Assembly: GCA_018287875.1 (NCBI GenBank)
Contig: JAGVVL010000009.1
Span: 2,046,001-2,110,000, forward strand
Reading direction: 5' to 3'
Length of the DNA: 64,000 bases
DNA from: Nigrospora sphaerica
Taxonomy: Eukaryota; Ascomycota; Sordariomycetes; Amphisphaeriales; Apiosporaceae
The translations under genes and the position numbers were made by a program. Below are positions 42,762 through 53,977 of this stretch, in pieces. The notes under the pieces were generated by a model that saw nothing but the letters and a program-made list of their open reading frames with translations, searched no databases and had not been told where the DNA came from. The first letter of the stretch is position 1. Every line of letters begins with the position of its first letter.

Positions 42762-43742
42762 ATGGCTGACACCACAGTCTTTTTGGCGACCCAACTGCCG
42801 TCCAATGGCTGGTACGAGGGCATCGTTGTCCTTCCGGACTCAACCCTATTGGTAGCTCGACTCGACGAGCCAAAGCTTTACCACGTGGACCCCGGCGCCG
42901 GCAGCGACGCCGAGCCCCGGCTGATCTACACCTGTGAAGAGCCGGATATCCGAAGCATCATTAACATCTGCGCCGTGCCCGGGCGGCCCGGCGAGCTCGT
43001 CTTGCTGCTCGGCAACGTCGACCTGTGGGGCGTCGGCGCCACCGACTTCCAAATCTGGCGCCTCGTGCTGAGCTTGGCCGGCGGCGACGAACCACGGCCC
43101 CGGGCCACCAAAATCGCATGCCTCGACGCCGGCTTAGCGCTCGGCTTGGTCGCCGTCTCGGACCGTCTGGTGCTGGTGACGGACACGCATCGGGCCTGCA
43201 TCTACTGCATCGACACCGAGACGGGCAGCACGTCCATCTTCCTCGAGGATGAGGCCTTCGCCAAGACGGCGGACGATGACCCGCTCGGGCTCACCCGTCT
43301 TTGTCTCGATAGCCGGGGTCACCTTTGGTTTGCCAACTGCAGCAAGCTGGTTCTCGGGCGCGTTCCCCTCGCCGTGGACGGGGGGGCCGACGGCCCATCG
43401 GCGCGCGCGGCCGGCCCTATCGAGATTATGGGCGAACTGATGCCGGCCGCGGACGGGCTCGTGGTGACGGCGGACGGATCCAAGGTCTTCGGCACGACGA
43501 ACGATGGGCAGTTGTGGAAGCTGGACCTGGAAGAGGGCACGCCCCTCAGCGTTGTCAACGGGGACCTGGTCAATCCGTCGGCCGTCGGACTCGACGCGCA
43601 GGGCGTCGTGTACGTCGTGTGCAATGACGAGATCGAAATCGGGTGGAAGACGGGCGACCCGGAAAGGCCGTGGCGGGAGATAAGAGACATAAACGACCAC
43701 ATCACCGTTTCCGTTACCGTCACCGAGGAAGTGGAGGGATGA
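42762..43742 (+). CDS. SMP-30/gluconolactonase-like six-bladed beta-propeller protein
   Basis: A single-exon 326-residue protein with the repeated beta-propeller blades of the SMP-30/strictosidine-synthase/NHL superfamily: WYEGIVVLPDSTLLVARL, IINICAVPGRPGELVLLLGN, GLTRLCLDSRGHLWFAN, ADGLVVTADGSKVFGTTNDGQLWKL, NPSAVGLDAQGVVYVV. Fungal homologues of this length are usually annotated as such without a known substrate; relatives hydrolyse sugar lactones or esters at a metal centre. Metal ligands cannot be fixed from the sequence alone. No signal peptide, so intracellular. It shares the neighbourhood with a Zn2Cys6 regulator and a transaldolase-like enzyme. Confidence 0.8.
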   Translation: MADTTVFLATQLPSNGWYEGIVVLPDSTLLVARLDEPKLYHVDPGAGSDAEPRLIYTCEEPDIRSIINICAVPGRPGELVLLLGNVDLWGVGATDFQIWRLVLSLAGGDEPRPRATKIACLDAGLALGLVAVSDRLVLVTDTHRACIYCIDTETGSTSIFLEDEAFAKTADDDPLGLTRLCLDSRGHLWFANCSKLVLGRVPLAVDGGADGPSARAAGPIEIMGELMPAADGLVVTADGSKVFGTTNDGQLWKLDLEEGTPLSVVNGDLVNPSAVGLDAQGVVYVVCNDEIEIGWKTGDPERPWREIRDINDHITVSVTVTEEVEG

Positions 43743-44776
43743 CGCCCTACCCGATGGTAGAACGAACGGAACCTACACTCGCCCCATCCCGTCCTACATA
43801 CGGGATACGGGAATACTACATGGCTTTTTCGCCTGGCACCAAGCTAGCCGGTCAGACGGGAGGGCTGGGCCGCTGGTTTGATTGTGGGTGGGCGACCATA
43901 TCCACGATGGCGGCTGCGGGGCGAATGGAATCCCATCGGGTGCACGAACTCGACCTCGACCAGTTCCAAGCCCCGTCCGAAACCCAACCCCTGCCAGAAA
44001 TACAAGTTGCCAACCTCCACATACCAGCTCAACAGTACTAATTAGTACCTACCTAACCTACATTTCCGCCTTTTGCGCTGCAGGTGCAGCCTCCTCTCAC
44101 CCATCCACAGTAGACGAAAGCCCACAACTGGTACCTAACTCACACCCCACCATGGCCCCGTGGGCCAATCGCGTCGCGTTCCGGTCAACTTGTCATCCTT
44201 CCCACCCAGGCCTGCATGCATTTGTGTATGTATGTCGTGCACATGATGGTCGACCCTGCCTGTACCTGTACCTGTACCCATTTGCAAGCTCTAGCCATGT
44301 CATGCCCTGGACACGCGAGTGCTTCGAATCGGCCGCCAGCCACAGCGTTTGTTATGATACCCCAAGTGCGTCGGTACAGGTTGCTAAGGTATTCAGCTAG
44401 GTACCTCTCAGGGCGGAGTGCCTGCGCGTCATGTGACGAACTGCTTAGCTTCCTATGCTGGTTAGCGCTCTGCATGTGCCCGATGTAGTAGTGACCGGGC
44501 CAAGCGAGGGCGATGAAGGCACCCCGACGTGTGTTTGCAGCCGCCGAACCCGATGTGACGATCCAAGAGGACGCGCCGGCTCGTGTGCCTCCCCTACCTG
44601 TTTATCGTCTTCCCCTTGCTAGGCCAACAACTTAATCGTGACGCCACTCAGTCTGCTGGCCACGAGCGTTGGGGTTCCTGACTTAGCAATACAACCAACC
44701 ACCCGTTCCCGACCACCTGGCACTGCCCTGTTGTGCCCATACCGCCGGGCAGCGCTGAGAAGACAGCTCAGAAGTC
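43743..44776. other. Intergenic region upstream of the Zn2Cys6 regulator
   Basis: About 1 kb. It carries a short TGTACC repeat near 44255-44278 and TACCTACCTAAC/TAGGTACCT motifs (44043-44060, 44397-44406). No gene is seen. Confidence 0.5.
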
Positions 44777-47283
44777 ATGGTGGGAGAAGCCGCGAAGCCA
44801 AATTCTTTCCGGCCCTTGCTACCCAAGCGAAAGCGGGCCGCCCTGTCGCCGGAATCCTCCGAGGCCGCCTTGGTCCCCAAGCGAGCCGTAGTCCCGGCCG
44901 CTTGTGAGCCCTGCCGTGCTCGTAAGATCAAGGTACGCAAGTACGCTTTTCCCCCCTTCGCCGTCAGGGCCGCCTGGGACCGAGCTCCCGCAACGCCAGA
45001 GGGAAATTATTGCGCGGCCGCGATGCTAACTTTCCTCGCTTCTATCGCAGTGCGACGCAGAAACCCCGTGTGAGCAACATCCGGTGTCCTTTGTGGCTGA
45101 TCTCAGCCTGCATCCCTCCCGCTGGACTCTAGCCACGCTTTGTTTCTAGCGTTCCCGCCAAAGGGGCTCTGCAACGTGCTCCGCGGACACCCCGTTTAGC
45201 AAATGGCTGACTCTGGATGATGGTAGGCTCAACGTGTCGGAGGCTGAGTCGTACTTGCGAGTATCGAAGCGAGCCGCCCCAGGGGCAACTCAGGAGACAG
45301 TACAAGGTGATCGAGGTACAGCTAGCGAAGCACGAGGAACTATACAGGCTCCTCCAGAACCGGTCCGGACCCGAAGCGCTGGAGATATTCCATCGCATCC
45401 GTGCCGGAAGCGATGTTGAGTCCATACTGCGGTCCTTGTCCGAGGGTGATCTGCTTCTCCAGATGGCACTTGCCCCCGAAGCACGCTTTCGCTACGGGCT
45501 TCACTTGGACGAGGACACGCCGCGCCTTTTTTTCGATCCCGACGACCCCTATCGCCTGTCGCCCCTCCCCGCCTCGTCCTACCCCCTTTCCAGCCCCGGC
45601 TCGGAACCGCGGGACGGAGCGCAGAGGCGGAGCTCCTCCTCGCTGGGCGACATGTACGAGAAGCCGTTTCACACGGCCAGCTTCGTCGACTCCCGGCTGC
45701 GTCCGCCCAATCTGCTGCAGTGGACGAACGCGACCGACGACGCGGTCCTGGTTTCGAAACTGCTGTCGCTGTATTTCCAGCACGAGTACCCCCAGCTGGT
45801 GTTTTTCCATAAAGACCTGTTCCTCGACGACATGGCAGCCGGACGACACAGGTTCTGCTCACCTCTCCTATTTAACGCCGTGCTCGCCGCAGCCAGTGTA
45901 CGTTTCTGAACCGCCACATGCACGTGGCTGCCGCTCGGGACCGCCGCTCACCCATCCGTGTCACTAGCATTCTTTGCTCGACAACGTCCACCGCGCCAGG
46001 TTCTGGGACAAGCGGAACCTCGGGTACGGCTTCATGGCCGAGGCCAAGCGGCTGTGGGAGTTCGAGTCGGCCGAGGGCGACATCACGACGATTGCGGCGG
46101 CCATGATCCTAGGGACGCGGCACATGCGCGACGGCACCGACAAGATCGGCGCCGTCTACCTGCAGCAGGCCGCCGCCATGGGGACCGAGGCCGGCCTCTT
46201 CACGACGGTCGAAGACCTCGGCAGCGAGCGGGGCCGCGCCCGCGCCGTGACGGCCTGGGGCGCCTTCGCCTGCCAGGCCATCGTGTGCCAACACTACATG
46301 CGGCCACTGCCCGTCGCCGCGCCCCTGACCCCGTTGCCCGACTACGCGGCCGCGACGGCCTTCGCCGGCGAGATCCATGTACGCTACCCCCTCGCGCCGT
46401 CTCCCGTACCCACCCACTTCGGAGCCGCGTGCGTCGCCTCCATTCGCTTGCGCCTCCTCACCCGCGACTTCTTAGACATGATGGTCAGCGAAACCGGGTC
46501 CACCAAGACGGCCGCCCCCCTGGCCGGCGCCCCCGGCCTCCTCGTGAGGCTGAGGGAGTGGCTGGACGACCTCCCTGACGAACTCCAACCCAGCCGTGTC
46601 GCCTTGCCGCACCACTTGACGCTGCAGTACGTGCGCCTCGGCCCCGTCCGCTCTCGTCCCCGTTGAGAAAGTTTTGTGTTCTACCGTGCCATCGAAGACG
46701 GACTGACGCGGAACCTAGTATGCAGTATTGCAAGCTGGCCCTCCAGGTCCTCGACCGCGTGCCTCTGCCGGCCCCGGAGGGCGCCGGGCCCATCGACGCG
46801 CCCAAGCTCGGCTTGGCGCTCCGCGCGCGCTTCGAGAGCCTTGTCCGGTCCTACTACGTGCGGCACTCATTCACGCACTTGGTGCCCGAGCTCTCCGAGT
46901 CCCTGTTCTACTTCAGCTCGCTGTGCCTGACGGCCCTCTCGCCGCCGGGGCCGGGCGCGCGCCGCCGCGACAACACGACGCTCCTGCTCTGCGCCCGGGG
47001 CATCTACGACGGCGCCCACAGCGACTACATGATCGTCCTCATGTTCCACCTCCTCGAGAGCAAGATGGACCTCGGCGACCCCGCCGTCCTCGACTACTTC
47101 TGCCGCATCAAGGCCGACTCCCGCATCGAGGAGCCCAATGCCAAGTATATCCGCAGCGAGTGGCCCGTGTACAACTCGTACGGGAACGGCCCCCTGAGCA
47201 AACTCGTCAAGTACCCGAGCGACTCCGAGGCCGAGCAGGGGTCTGTCGGTTCGGCGGTGCTGTCCCCGGCGTCCAGCAAGTAA
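44777..47283 (+). CDS. Zn(II)2Cys6 transcription factor, five exons
   Basis: Exons 44777-44932, 45051-45069, 45227-45897, 45968-46626 and 46719-47283 give 689 residues, phases closing. The binuclear zinc cluster is complete after splicing: C43, C46, C53, C59, C62 and C69 in C-x2-C-x6-C-x5-C-x2-C-x6-C spacing. Exon 2 is a 19-nt micro-exon that supplies C53-P58 and the first base of C59, so two introns lie inside the DNA-binding domain. The linker after it (LRRQYKVIEVQLAKHEELYRLL) is coiled-coil-like. The middle region FNAVLAAASHSLLDN with FWDKRNLGYGFMAEAKRLWE matches the fungal-specific regulatory domain of xylanolytic-type activators. A nuclear localisation-like KRKR precedes the cluster. Target genes unknown; nearest neighbours are transaldolase-like and SMP-30-like genes. 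Confidence 0.9.
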
Positions 47284-47644
47284 GAGGGACCGATAATGCC
47301 GACTATGTGTCTGCAGTAGCGCCTAGGTGCTCTACTAGAGCGACTTGGCAGCCGAAAAAAAAAGAACAAAGGAGAAAAGGGACACCGCACCGAGCTGGGG
47401 GTGGCTCTCCTCCGACACGAATGAGCAGAGGATCATTCCATGTCTATACAAGGTGGTGAGCGAACACGAGAAGTGAGTTGAATATATTGCGTCCGGAATG
47501 CAAGGACACCTTGCCCAGACTAAAGAACATGGCTCATGCTCCCCATCACCACGTACCATATTCGTGGCGCGTCCCGGGGCCGCGAAACCATGACATAGGC
47601 GCGCCGGCCGACTTGTGTTTCGCGCGCCCCCCTCCTTCACTTTC
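47284..47644. other. Convergent 3' region
   Basis: About 360 bp between the stops of the regulator and transaldolase-like genes, with an A-run near 47354-47362. Nothing else is seen. Confidence 0.5.
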
Positions 47645-49091
47645 TCACTCGCGCGCCAGGGCCTCGAGGCCCTCCTGCTTCTCGCAGAAGATGTTGATGG
47701 CCTCGGTCAGCTTGGCCTCGTTCTTGCCGCCGGCGCTGCGGGCGAAGGCAAGCCGCCAGGCGCCCTCGTCCTCGACGAGGGCGCCGTAGTCGGCAAATGC
47801 CTCGGCGCCGGCGGCGGGCGCGCCGATGGCGGTGCCCGTCTCGCCCGCCCACGGGTTCGCCGGCGTCTCGGCCAGCTTGCGCAGCAGCGCCGGCGGCACC
47901 GTGATGTGGTGCGCGCCGGCGAGCCGCATCACCTCGGCCACCGACGTCAGGCTCGCCGGCAGCACCTGCGTGCGCGCGCCCGTCGCCCTGCGCCCCGTTC
48001 TTTCGCGTCAGTTGTCGGCCTCGGCCGGGTGGAGAGGGGGGGTTGTTTCGTGGGAGCGGGGTTCGGAAAGCACATCCCTCGGTCCCCCATAGACACGCCA
48101 GGAAAAGCTCCGGGGGGGCGGGAGGGAGTACGATGGGGAAGGGAAGGGGCGGCTCGTGCCGAAAAAAGGGGTCATCAAGAAGGGGGACCCAGGTGCTTGC
48201 TTACTCGTAGTACCGCTGCGCATGGCCACAAAAGGCAAAGGCCGGGTCCTCGTCGACGAAGCTGGCGTCGAAGTGCACCCGCAGCTGGTTGATGTAGGGC
48301 GCGATATAGGTGCAGCGGGCGTGGGCGGCCAGCGCCGCCTGCTCCATGCTGAACATGGTGGTCGCCAGCGTGGCGATGCCCCCGGCTTCGAGAGCGCGGC
48401 AGGCCTGCAGGCCCTCCCACGTGGAGGGGATCTTGATGCATACCCGCTTGGTGTCGTACGTGGGATCCAGGTCCCGGAAGATGGCCACGATGCCTGGTAG
48501 TGCCCACCCACCCCTCACTCCGTTAGCTCCGGCTTTCGGCGTCGCGGACATGCAGGAGAATCCCTACGCTTGGCGTTCGCGATCGTCTTCGCCGTGGAAA
48601 ACGAGTACATGGTGTTTGTCTGCACGTGGGAGTATCCGGTCAAATAGGGGACGATACGGAGAGCGAGCTTCACCATCATGCACTCGACGGCAAGCTCGGC
48701 CGTCTCGACTCCGGGAAACTCGTCCTTCTTGGCGCGGGCGTACTCGACGGCGTCACGGATCAGGCCGGCATGAACGCGTTTCCCCGAGTCGTCCACTCGA
48801 ATCAGCTCATGGTAAGCGATGGCCTAGTAGTACATGCATCTATCAGCATCGGAGTGCCGGTGTCTCGGTAGTGCCCTCCTGCCGAAGGCGCCGGGGGTAG
48901 CAACGGACCTGGTTAGAAGTACAGTCGACAAAGGGACCCAACTCCTTGGGTACTGCGCCGTGTCAGCTCATACTGATTCCACACCCAGCTGGTTCGAGGA
49001 TGGCAAACTCGCCTTCCTCGCTGAACGTGTCGCAATCGACCTGCGAGTGTCTACGGAGCACATCGAGCAGGGTTTCAGGTTGCGAACCCAT
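47645..49091 (-). CDS. Transaldolase-like enzyme, five exons
   Basis: Exons read leftward are 49091-49013, 48952-48909, 48823-48568, 48493-48205 and 47987-47645, giving 336 residues in phase. Transaldolases move a dihydroxyacetone unit between sugar phosphates in the pentose phosphate pathway. The N-terminal strand VDCDT (D21), the loop GPFVDCTSNQA, and the Schiff-base lysine K147 in RVCIKIPSTWEG are all in place, followed by TTMFSMEQAALAA and the C-terminal VLPASLTSVAEV block. It differs in several blocks from the usual fungal TAL1 and looks like a secondary paralogue. The first intron (49012-48953) starts GCGAGT and ends CAG with a CTGAC branch site, a GC-AG intron; only this splice yields the family spacing CDTFSEEVPKELGPFVDCTSNQ in two halves. 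Cytosolic. Confidence 0.88.
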
Positions 49092-50682
49092 GGCGGCGGC
49101 CCAGTGTCAGTCCCGGATACAAAGTCAAGCCGTTATTTATTTGTAACAAAAGGGCGGACACGGCAGTTGTGCAAAACAGTAGACGCTCTGGCAGAAGTCC
49201 TGGTATCACCAGAAAAAGAAGAAACCAGACAAGAAGGTCGCGGGTCCGATGGATCTTCTTTTTCAGGGCGCGACTTGGAGTTGAGGTGGCAAAGACTGGG
49301 CAGGCCTGAAGACGCCGCGCTTTCACGCACGCTCTCCACCAACCAAGACTACGTACCTCACTCCTCACGATGTGTAGCGTGGCCGCCTCAGCGTACGTAT
49401 CAGCGATGCAGTTCAGCAGACGACGACCGACAACGGCGCCGAACTGCGGGGCGAGGAGCCCCTCCCCCTTCCCCCGCCTCCCCATCGCACATGTCGCCCC
49501 TCTCCCCTTCGACTCTCTGACCCGTGGGCCCGCGGCGGCGCCTGTGTATGGCCCGTCGAGGGCGCGAGGCGTTAGGGGTTTTACCGCCGTGGCGACCACC
49601 TTGTCCGAGGCTGCGGGGTCGCCCGGCCGACTGGAGAAAGGTATGGCAACGAGACCAAATGAACCCTCCGGACCCCGCCAGTCGCTGAGGAAGGGGAGCA
49701 GAAAGGAGATGGCACGGCTTGGTAGTAGATAGATAGTTGGGTAATTGGTGCGCACCCCGCTCTTCTCCTCCTCCCTCGATCCCCGGGAACGATCAGGCGT
49801 CGGTTTTGTTTTCGGGGTTGCCAAACTCGAATAGCACCTGTCTTTTCATTGGCCGACATGGCCGGGATGCCCCCCGTTCGGCGCCTTGTGGTCGTGTTCG
49901 CATTGAGAAACTCCGACCGTTCGCAATAGACCGCATCTGGCGTGAAGGCGCAGCGCCGATCCGTTCCTTCATGTTCTTTAACCAAAAAGAAGAGGTACGT
50001 AAAGTCGGAAGCAGGCAGGTGCTCTGCAGGCTGCCCTCCATCTGTAGACGACAGCCGATGACAGCTGCAGGCGCTTTCTAGTACATAGTGTACCTGTTTA
50101 CCAGCTGCATCCTAATTCAGCCAGGCCAGTTCACTTACACACATTTCTGCCATAAAAGAGGAGCACGATGGCCCCGATTCCCCCCCGCCGTACGTCCCAT
50201 CTCGGGATGGAATCCCAAAAGCATGAAACGGACGAAAGCTCTTTGATCGCGACTTTTGGCCCCCGGCCGCAAGCGTGTCGCCCCGGCCACGCTGAAAGAA
50301 CTGTCGGCGTGAATGCGTTGGCGGCCGGGAGCACCTGCATGCGGTCAGGCCTAGGAATGTCGAGTGGCCACCTCAAGTCGCTACGGCAAAGACGGTCTGG
50401 AAATCCCGAACTGGCTTTGAAATGACGGATACTGTGTTTTTATTTCATTGTTCTCGTCGTCTTCTTCACCCTATATCCGCCCAGGTCGGGTAACCCACTT
50501 GTCCCTGCTCCAAACGTCTTCCTTCTATCACCATGCGCTGTCGAGTTCTGTCCCTCAGGCTGCTGTTTTCTTGTTAGGAATAGCTTCCAGCAACTGGCAA
50601 TACGTGACAGCTTCATCGGAGGCTGCCGTGTCTTGTCCAGACGCACGCACTCTTTTTCAAGCAGAGCCCCAACAGCCCTACG
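49092..50682. other. Intergenic region
   Basis: About 1.6 kb between the divergent transaldolase-like and zinc-finger genes. Frames of 100 to 250 codons on both strands are overlapping and without domains. No gene is supported. Confidence 0.5.
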
Positions 50683-53313
50683 ATGGTCAATATGCTCTCT
50701 ACGAAGAACACTGGTATGCTATTAGGCTCCCAGGGAAAGAAGAGACCCCCACCCCCTTCTATCCAGATCCGCCAGAACGTCCGGATTGAAGACCGCGTCA
50801 ATACGACGTTGGGCCCCTCAGATCCCAAGTATCAAGAGATGGAGAAGTACTTTGCCACACTCCTGGAGGACATGGATTGGACGATTGCTCGCATCTTACA
50901 CGAGCATTTCTCCCCCCACGAAGCGAAGAAGTTCACCCCCACTCGAGAGCCCCCATGGGCCGAATGGCAAGCAGACGACACTCGCGCATTCGAAAAACTT
51001 CTTCAGACCAGATTCAAGGGTGTCAGGCCGACACTGTCGATGAAACTGGCCCTCCTATACCATGGCTTTGCTGTGGCTCCCATGAAGATAGGTCCTATCC
51101 AGGACGCAGAGCCTCGGGATTATCAGCACTTCATTAAACGCGAGAACAGGGTAATCCAGGATCCGCTCACTTTTTTGGAAGGCTACACCGAGCGAACTTG
51201 GGGAGAGACACCGCCCCAACTACCATTCCAGCCGCCCCGTGTACCGCCTGTCACCGAGGCCATGGGTCTGCGTGGTGGTGCCCTGGATGATGCCGATATG
51301 GAAGACATAATGTCCGAAGAAGAGCCCCACGGCAACACTGGCAACGCAGGCCGTATTAAACCCAACGCAAGTCGGGTCCTTTCTGATAGCTTGTTTGTCC
51401 ACCCACGTCGGACCCCCTACGCCGGTGACAAGAAGGTCATGGATAAGAATACCAAGATGTACAACTCCCAGGCTGAATTCCGCACAGGGAGCGGTACGGA
51501 TGGAAGCATGCGAAAACAGGCTTGGTGGGCACCGCCTAGCATCTTCGCAAACCCGCTCAAGCCAGTGATGCCACTTCATGCTGCCCCCTTGGAGACTGTC
51601 ATCAAAACCGGGCCAAGTGTACCGTCGGTGAGCCTGGGCCTGCGCACTTCGACCGAGATGGCCCGCCTGGAACGCGAGGTGCACATGCTCCGGGGACACT
51701 TGCTGGGCCGCAACCGAGAGTGCCCGTACCACGATTGTCACAGGTTTTTCCACTATTTGGACACCAAATCCTTTGAGGACCACCTCACCCAGGAGCACGC
51801 GAGCCTCCGCTGTACTCTCTGTCTTGCGTTCCCCCCTGCCCAGAAGCATGCAGGGGTGATTTGCATGGACCGCAAGCATATCATTAAGCACATAGTCAGC
51901 GAGCACACCGAGCAGCTGAAGGCATTCATCGCTCTGCCGAAAAGCTACCGCGCCGCGCCCCCGCAGCCACCCGTGAGCACCCGGGCGGCTGACCCCATGA
52001 GCCCTCCCACGAGCTTCGCCAGGCTTGTCTATCCGTTCTGTGACCGGTGCGGTCGTGATAACCTAAAGTGCTGCGAATCGAAAGACATCAAGAACCATAG
52101 GTTTCGCTGCACCGAGTCTGATGGTAGCCTTACCCACGGGTCTCCCCTTGCATACTGCGAATCCTGCGGCACGAAGACCGGAAGTCGCTGCCGCGACGGG
52201 AGCTGCCGCGACAAGAAGTGCGCCAGCCACAATCCCAATTCACCCGACGATGAGAGGTTCTGCCGCAAGTGTGGCCTGTGCTGGAACGACAACCACTCCG
52301 AGGTCTATAAGGCCCAGCACGCGTCAGGCTGCAGGTTCCCTGGCGGCACCAATGGCAGCTTCTGCGTATACTGTGGTGATTCGCTGCGTGGCCTTGACGC
52401 CCATGGGGTAGAGGAGCACAGCCAGCAGGTCTGTGCGACCCGACCGAAGCCCGGCGCAGAGGGCGGTCCTTCAAAGGCCCCCGTCGTTACTTCTTCGAGC
52501 TCCTCCGGCAACCCCAACATCGACATGGCGACCTCCGAGTTCAAGACCGGATATCCCTGGCTGCACTCGAGCAAGAGGCCTACCGCGGATCCTCAAGGCT
52601 CGCCACGCCCAGTGAAGAAGCGGCGCCAGACACTCGACGATAGCGACAGCGAGCTGTCGTCTGGTGGGAGCGAGTTCTTGCTTACAGGCTCGGACGAAGA
52701 CAGCGAAGAGTCGCCTGCTGAAGGCGCATCCAGGAAAGCCTTGTTTCTTAAGCGCCGTGGCCCCTCGGCGAAGCCCCCAGGGGAGGCTTTTGACACCCAG
52801 AAGGTGAAGCAGGAGGAAATCAAAGACACCCTGGCGCTCCAAACGTCGCAGCAGCCCGCTCCGGGCCAGGGATCGGCCGCCGAGGCCGCGACGGCAGTTC
52901 AACCCAGGACTACCCAATGCTCGGCCACGCCCGCCGCCAGCACGGCGAAGGCTGCCGGCACCGGTGCGGCGCAAGCTGCGGGAGCGCCGGGGACGTCGTA
53001 CCCGTGGTGCGGTGGCAAAGCCCAAAGCCGGGACCAGCCCACCGGCGGGGGGGTCGAAGCGACGACGGGCGGACCGTCGGGCGGGGAAGGCGCGCCGGCG
53101 GCGGCGACGCCGTCAGCTGCGGTGAAAACCGAGGTTTCGCCCCCCGAGAGCGGCGGCGGCGCCGCCGCCGTGCCCCAAGGGACGCCGGCGACGACGCGCT
53201 CCGGGCGGACCGTCCTCAGGACGCGCGCGGCCGCCGAGCTGCTGGGCAAAGCCGCCGACGCCAACGCGCCGGCTGCGAGGAAGGGCCGGCCGAAAAAACG
53301 GGGGGGCCGGTGA
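50683..53313 (+). CDS. Large multi-zinc-finger protein of unknown function (876 aa)
   Basis: A single-exon 876-residue protein; the ATG is the first after an in-frame stop at 50605. Residues 1-340 are hydrophilic with a conserved-looking block (KYFATLLEDMDWTIARILHEHF, then WQADDTRAFEKLLQTRF). A series of Cys/His clusters follows: a C2H2-like finger from about 347 (CPYHDCHRFF..HLTQEH), then CTLC, FCDRCGRDNLKCC near 451, YCESCG..CRDGSCRDKKC near 490, FCRKCGLCW near 525 and FCVYCGDSLRGLDAH near 559. Residues 620-700 are acidic and Ser-rich. The C-terminal 180 residues are Ala/Gly/Thr-rich and end in KGRPKKRGGR, an AT-hook-like DNA-binding core. I recognise no family. A nuclear DNA- or RNA-associated role is inference. 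Confidence 0.8.
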   Translation: MVNMLSTKNTGMLLGSQGKKRPPPPSIQIRQNVRIEDRVNTTLGPSDPKYQEMEKYFATLLEDMDWTIARILHEHFSPHEAKKFTPTREPPWAEWQADDTRAFEKLLQTRFKGVRPTLSMKLALLYHGFAVAPMKIGPIQDAEPRDYQHFIKRENRVIQDPLTFLEGYTERTWGETPPQLPFQPPRVPPVTEAMGLRGGALDDADMEDIMSEEEPHGNTGNAGRIKPNASRVLSDSLFVHPRRTPYAGDKKVMDKNTKMYNSQAEFRTGSGTDGSMRKQAWWAPPSIFANPLKPVMPLHAAPLETVIKTGPSVPSVSLGLRTSTEMARLEREVHMLRGHLLGRNRECPYHDCHRFFHYLDTKSFEDHLTQEHASLRCTLCLAFPPAQKHAGVICMDRKHIIKHIVSEHTEQLKAFIALPKSYRAAPPQPPVSTRAADPMSPPTSFARLVYPFCDRCGRDNLKCCESKDIKNHRFRCTESDGSLTHGSPLAYCESCGTKTGSRCRDGSCRDKKCASHNPNSPDDERFCRKCGLCWNDNHSEVYKAQHASGCRFPGGTNGSFCVYCGDSLRGLDAHGVEEHSQQVCATRPKPGAEGGPSKAPVVTSSSSSGNPNIDMATSEFKTGYPWLHSSKRPTADPQGSPRPVKKRRQTLDDSDSELSSGGSEFLLTGSDEDSEESPAEGASRKALFLKRRGPSAKPPGEAFDTQKVKQEEIKDTLALQTSQQPAPGQGSAAEAATAVQPRTTQCSATPAASTAKAAGTGAAQAAGAPGTSYPWCGGKAQSRDQPTGGGVEATTGGPSGGEGAPAAATPSAAVKTEVSPPESGGGAAAVPQGTPATTRSGRTVLRTRAAAELLGKAADANAPAARKGRPKKRGGR

Positions 53314-53977
53314 GGCCCTTCCAGAGAAGGGCCAAGCAACTTGGGAACGGGTGGACAAGGGTCGGCGAAAGGTTGGGGAACACGTGGACGGGGAGGATCG
53401 CCTATTTCTTTTTTTACTACACCCCTTTGCCGGAGGGTTGGTGTATAAACGCAACATCGGACGAGGGCCTGGACGGCAGGTAGACGGGCGGGCGCATACG
53501 GGACGGTCGGGAATATGGGCAGATGATTCGCGAATGCTTTTCTCGTCTACGGTTTGAGGAATCCCACGATAAAACTGCGCCCGGACGCTGTTGCTCCCGG
53601 CTAGTCTCAGGCATACCCTCTGGCGCCTCCCCGTCGGTGGTACGCGCCCCCTCCCCAAGCCCACTTGAGCTTCCGAGGGAATGGCCGAGCGCGGGATCAT
53701 GCTGCAGGGCCTTGTGCTTTCAAAGTAGACTTGGATTTAGCATTGGGGTGGGCACTGGCATCTGTACACCCGGTGGCGCACGGGGGAAAGAGAAAGTAAA
53801 GTTACACAGGTGCGGAGTTCCGGTGGGCGGAGAGGGGTAGGAAAGAAGAAGGGCGCCCAGGCATAAATAAATCTTTGGCACGCCCCCCCAAGGTTAGCTA
53901 GGTGATTACCCGCATACAAGGCCGAAAGACGCTGTCCCGGTGAATGTAAATTGCAAGAAGAAACACAAAAGAAAATA
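53314..53977. other. Intergenic region
   Basis: About 660 bp between two rightward genes. No repeat or gene is seen. Confidence 0.5.

Noticed and set aside
46379..46475. Possible intron GTACGC..TTAG in exon 4 of the Zn2Cys6 gene
   Set aside because: Its length of 97 bp breaks the frame, and the sequence within it (HVRYPLAPSPVP) matches a typical segment of this regulator family, so it is kept as coding.
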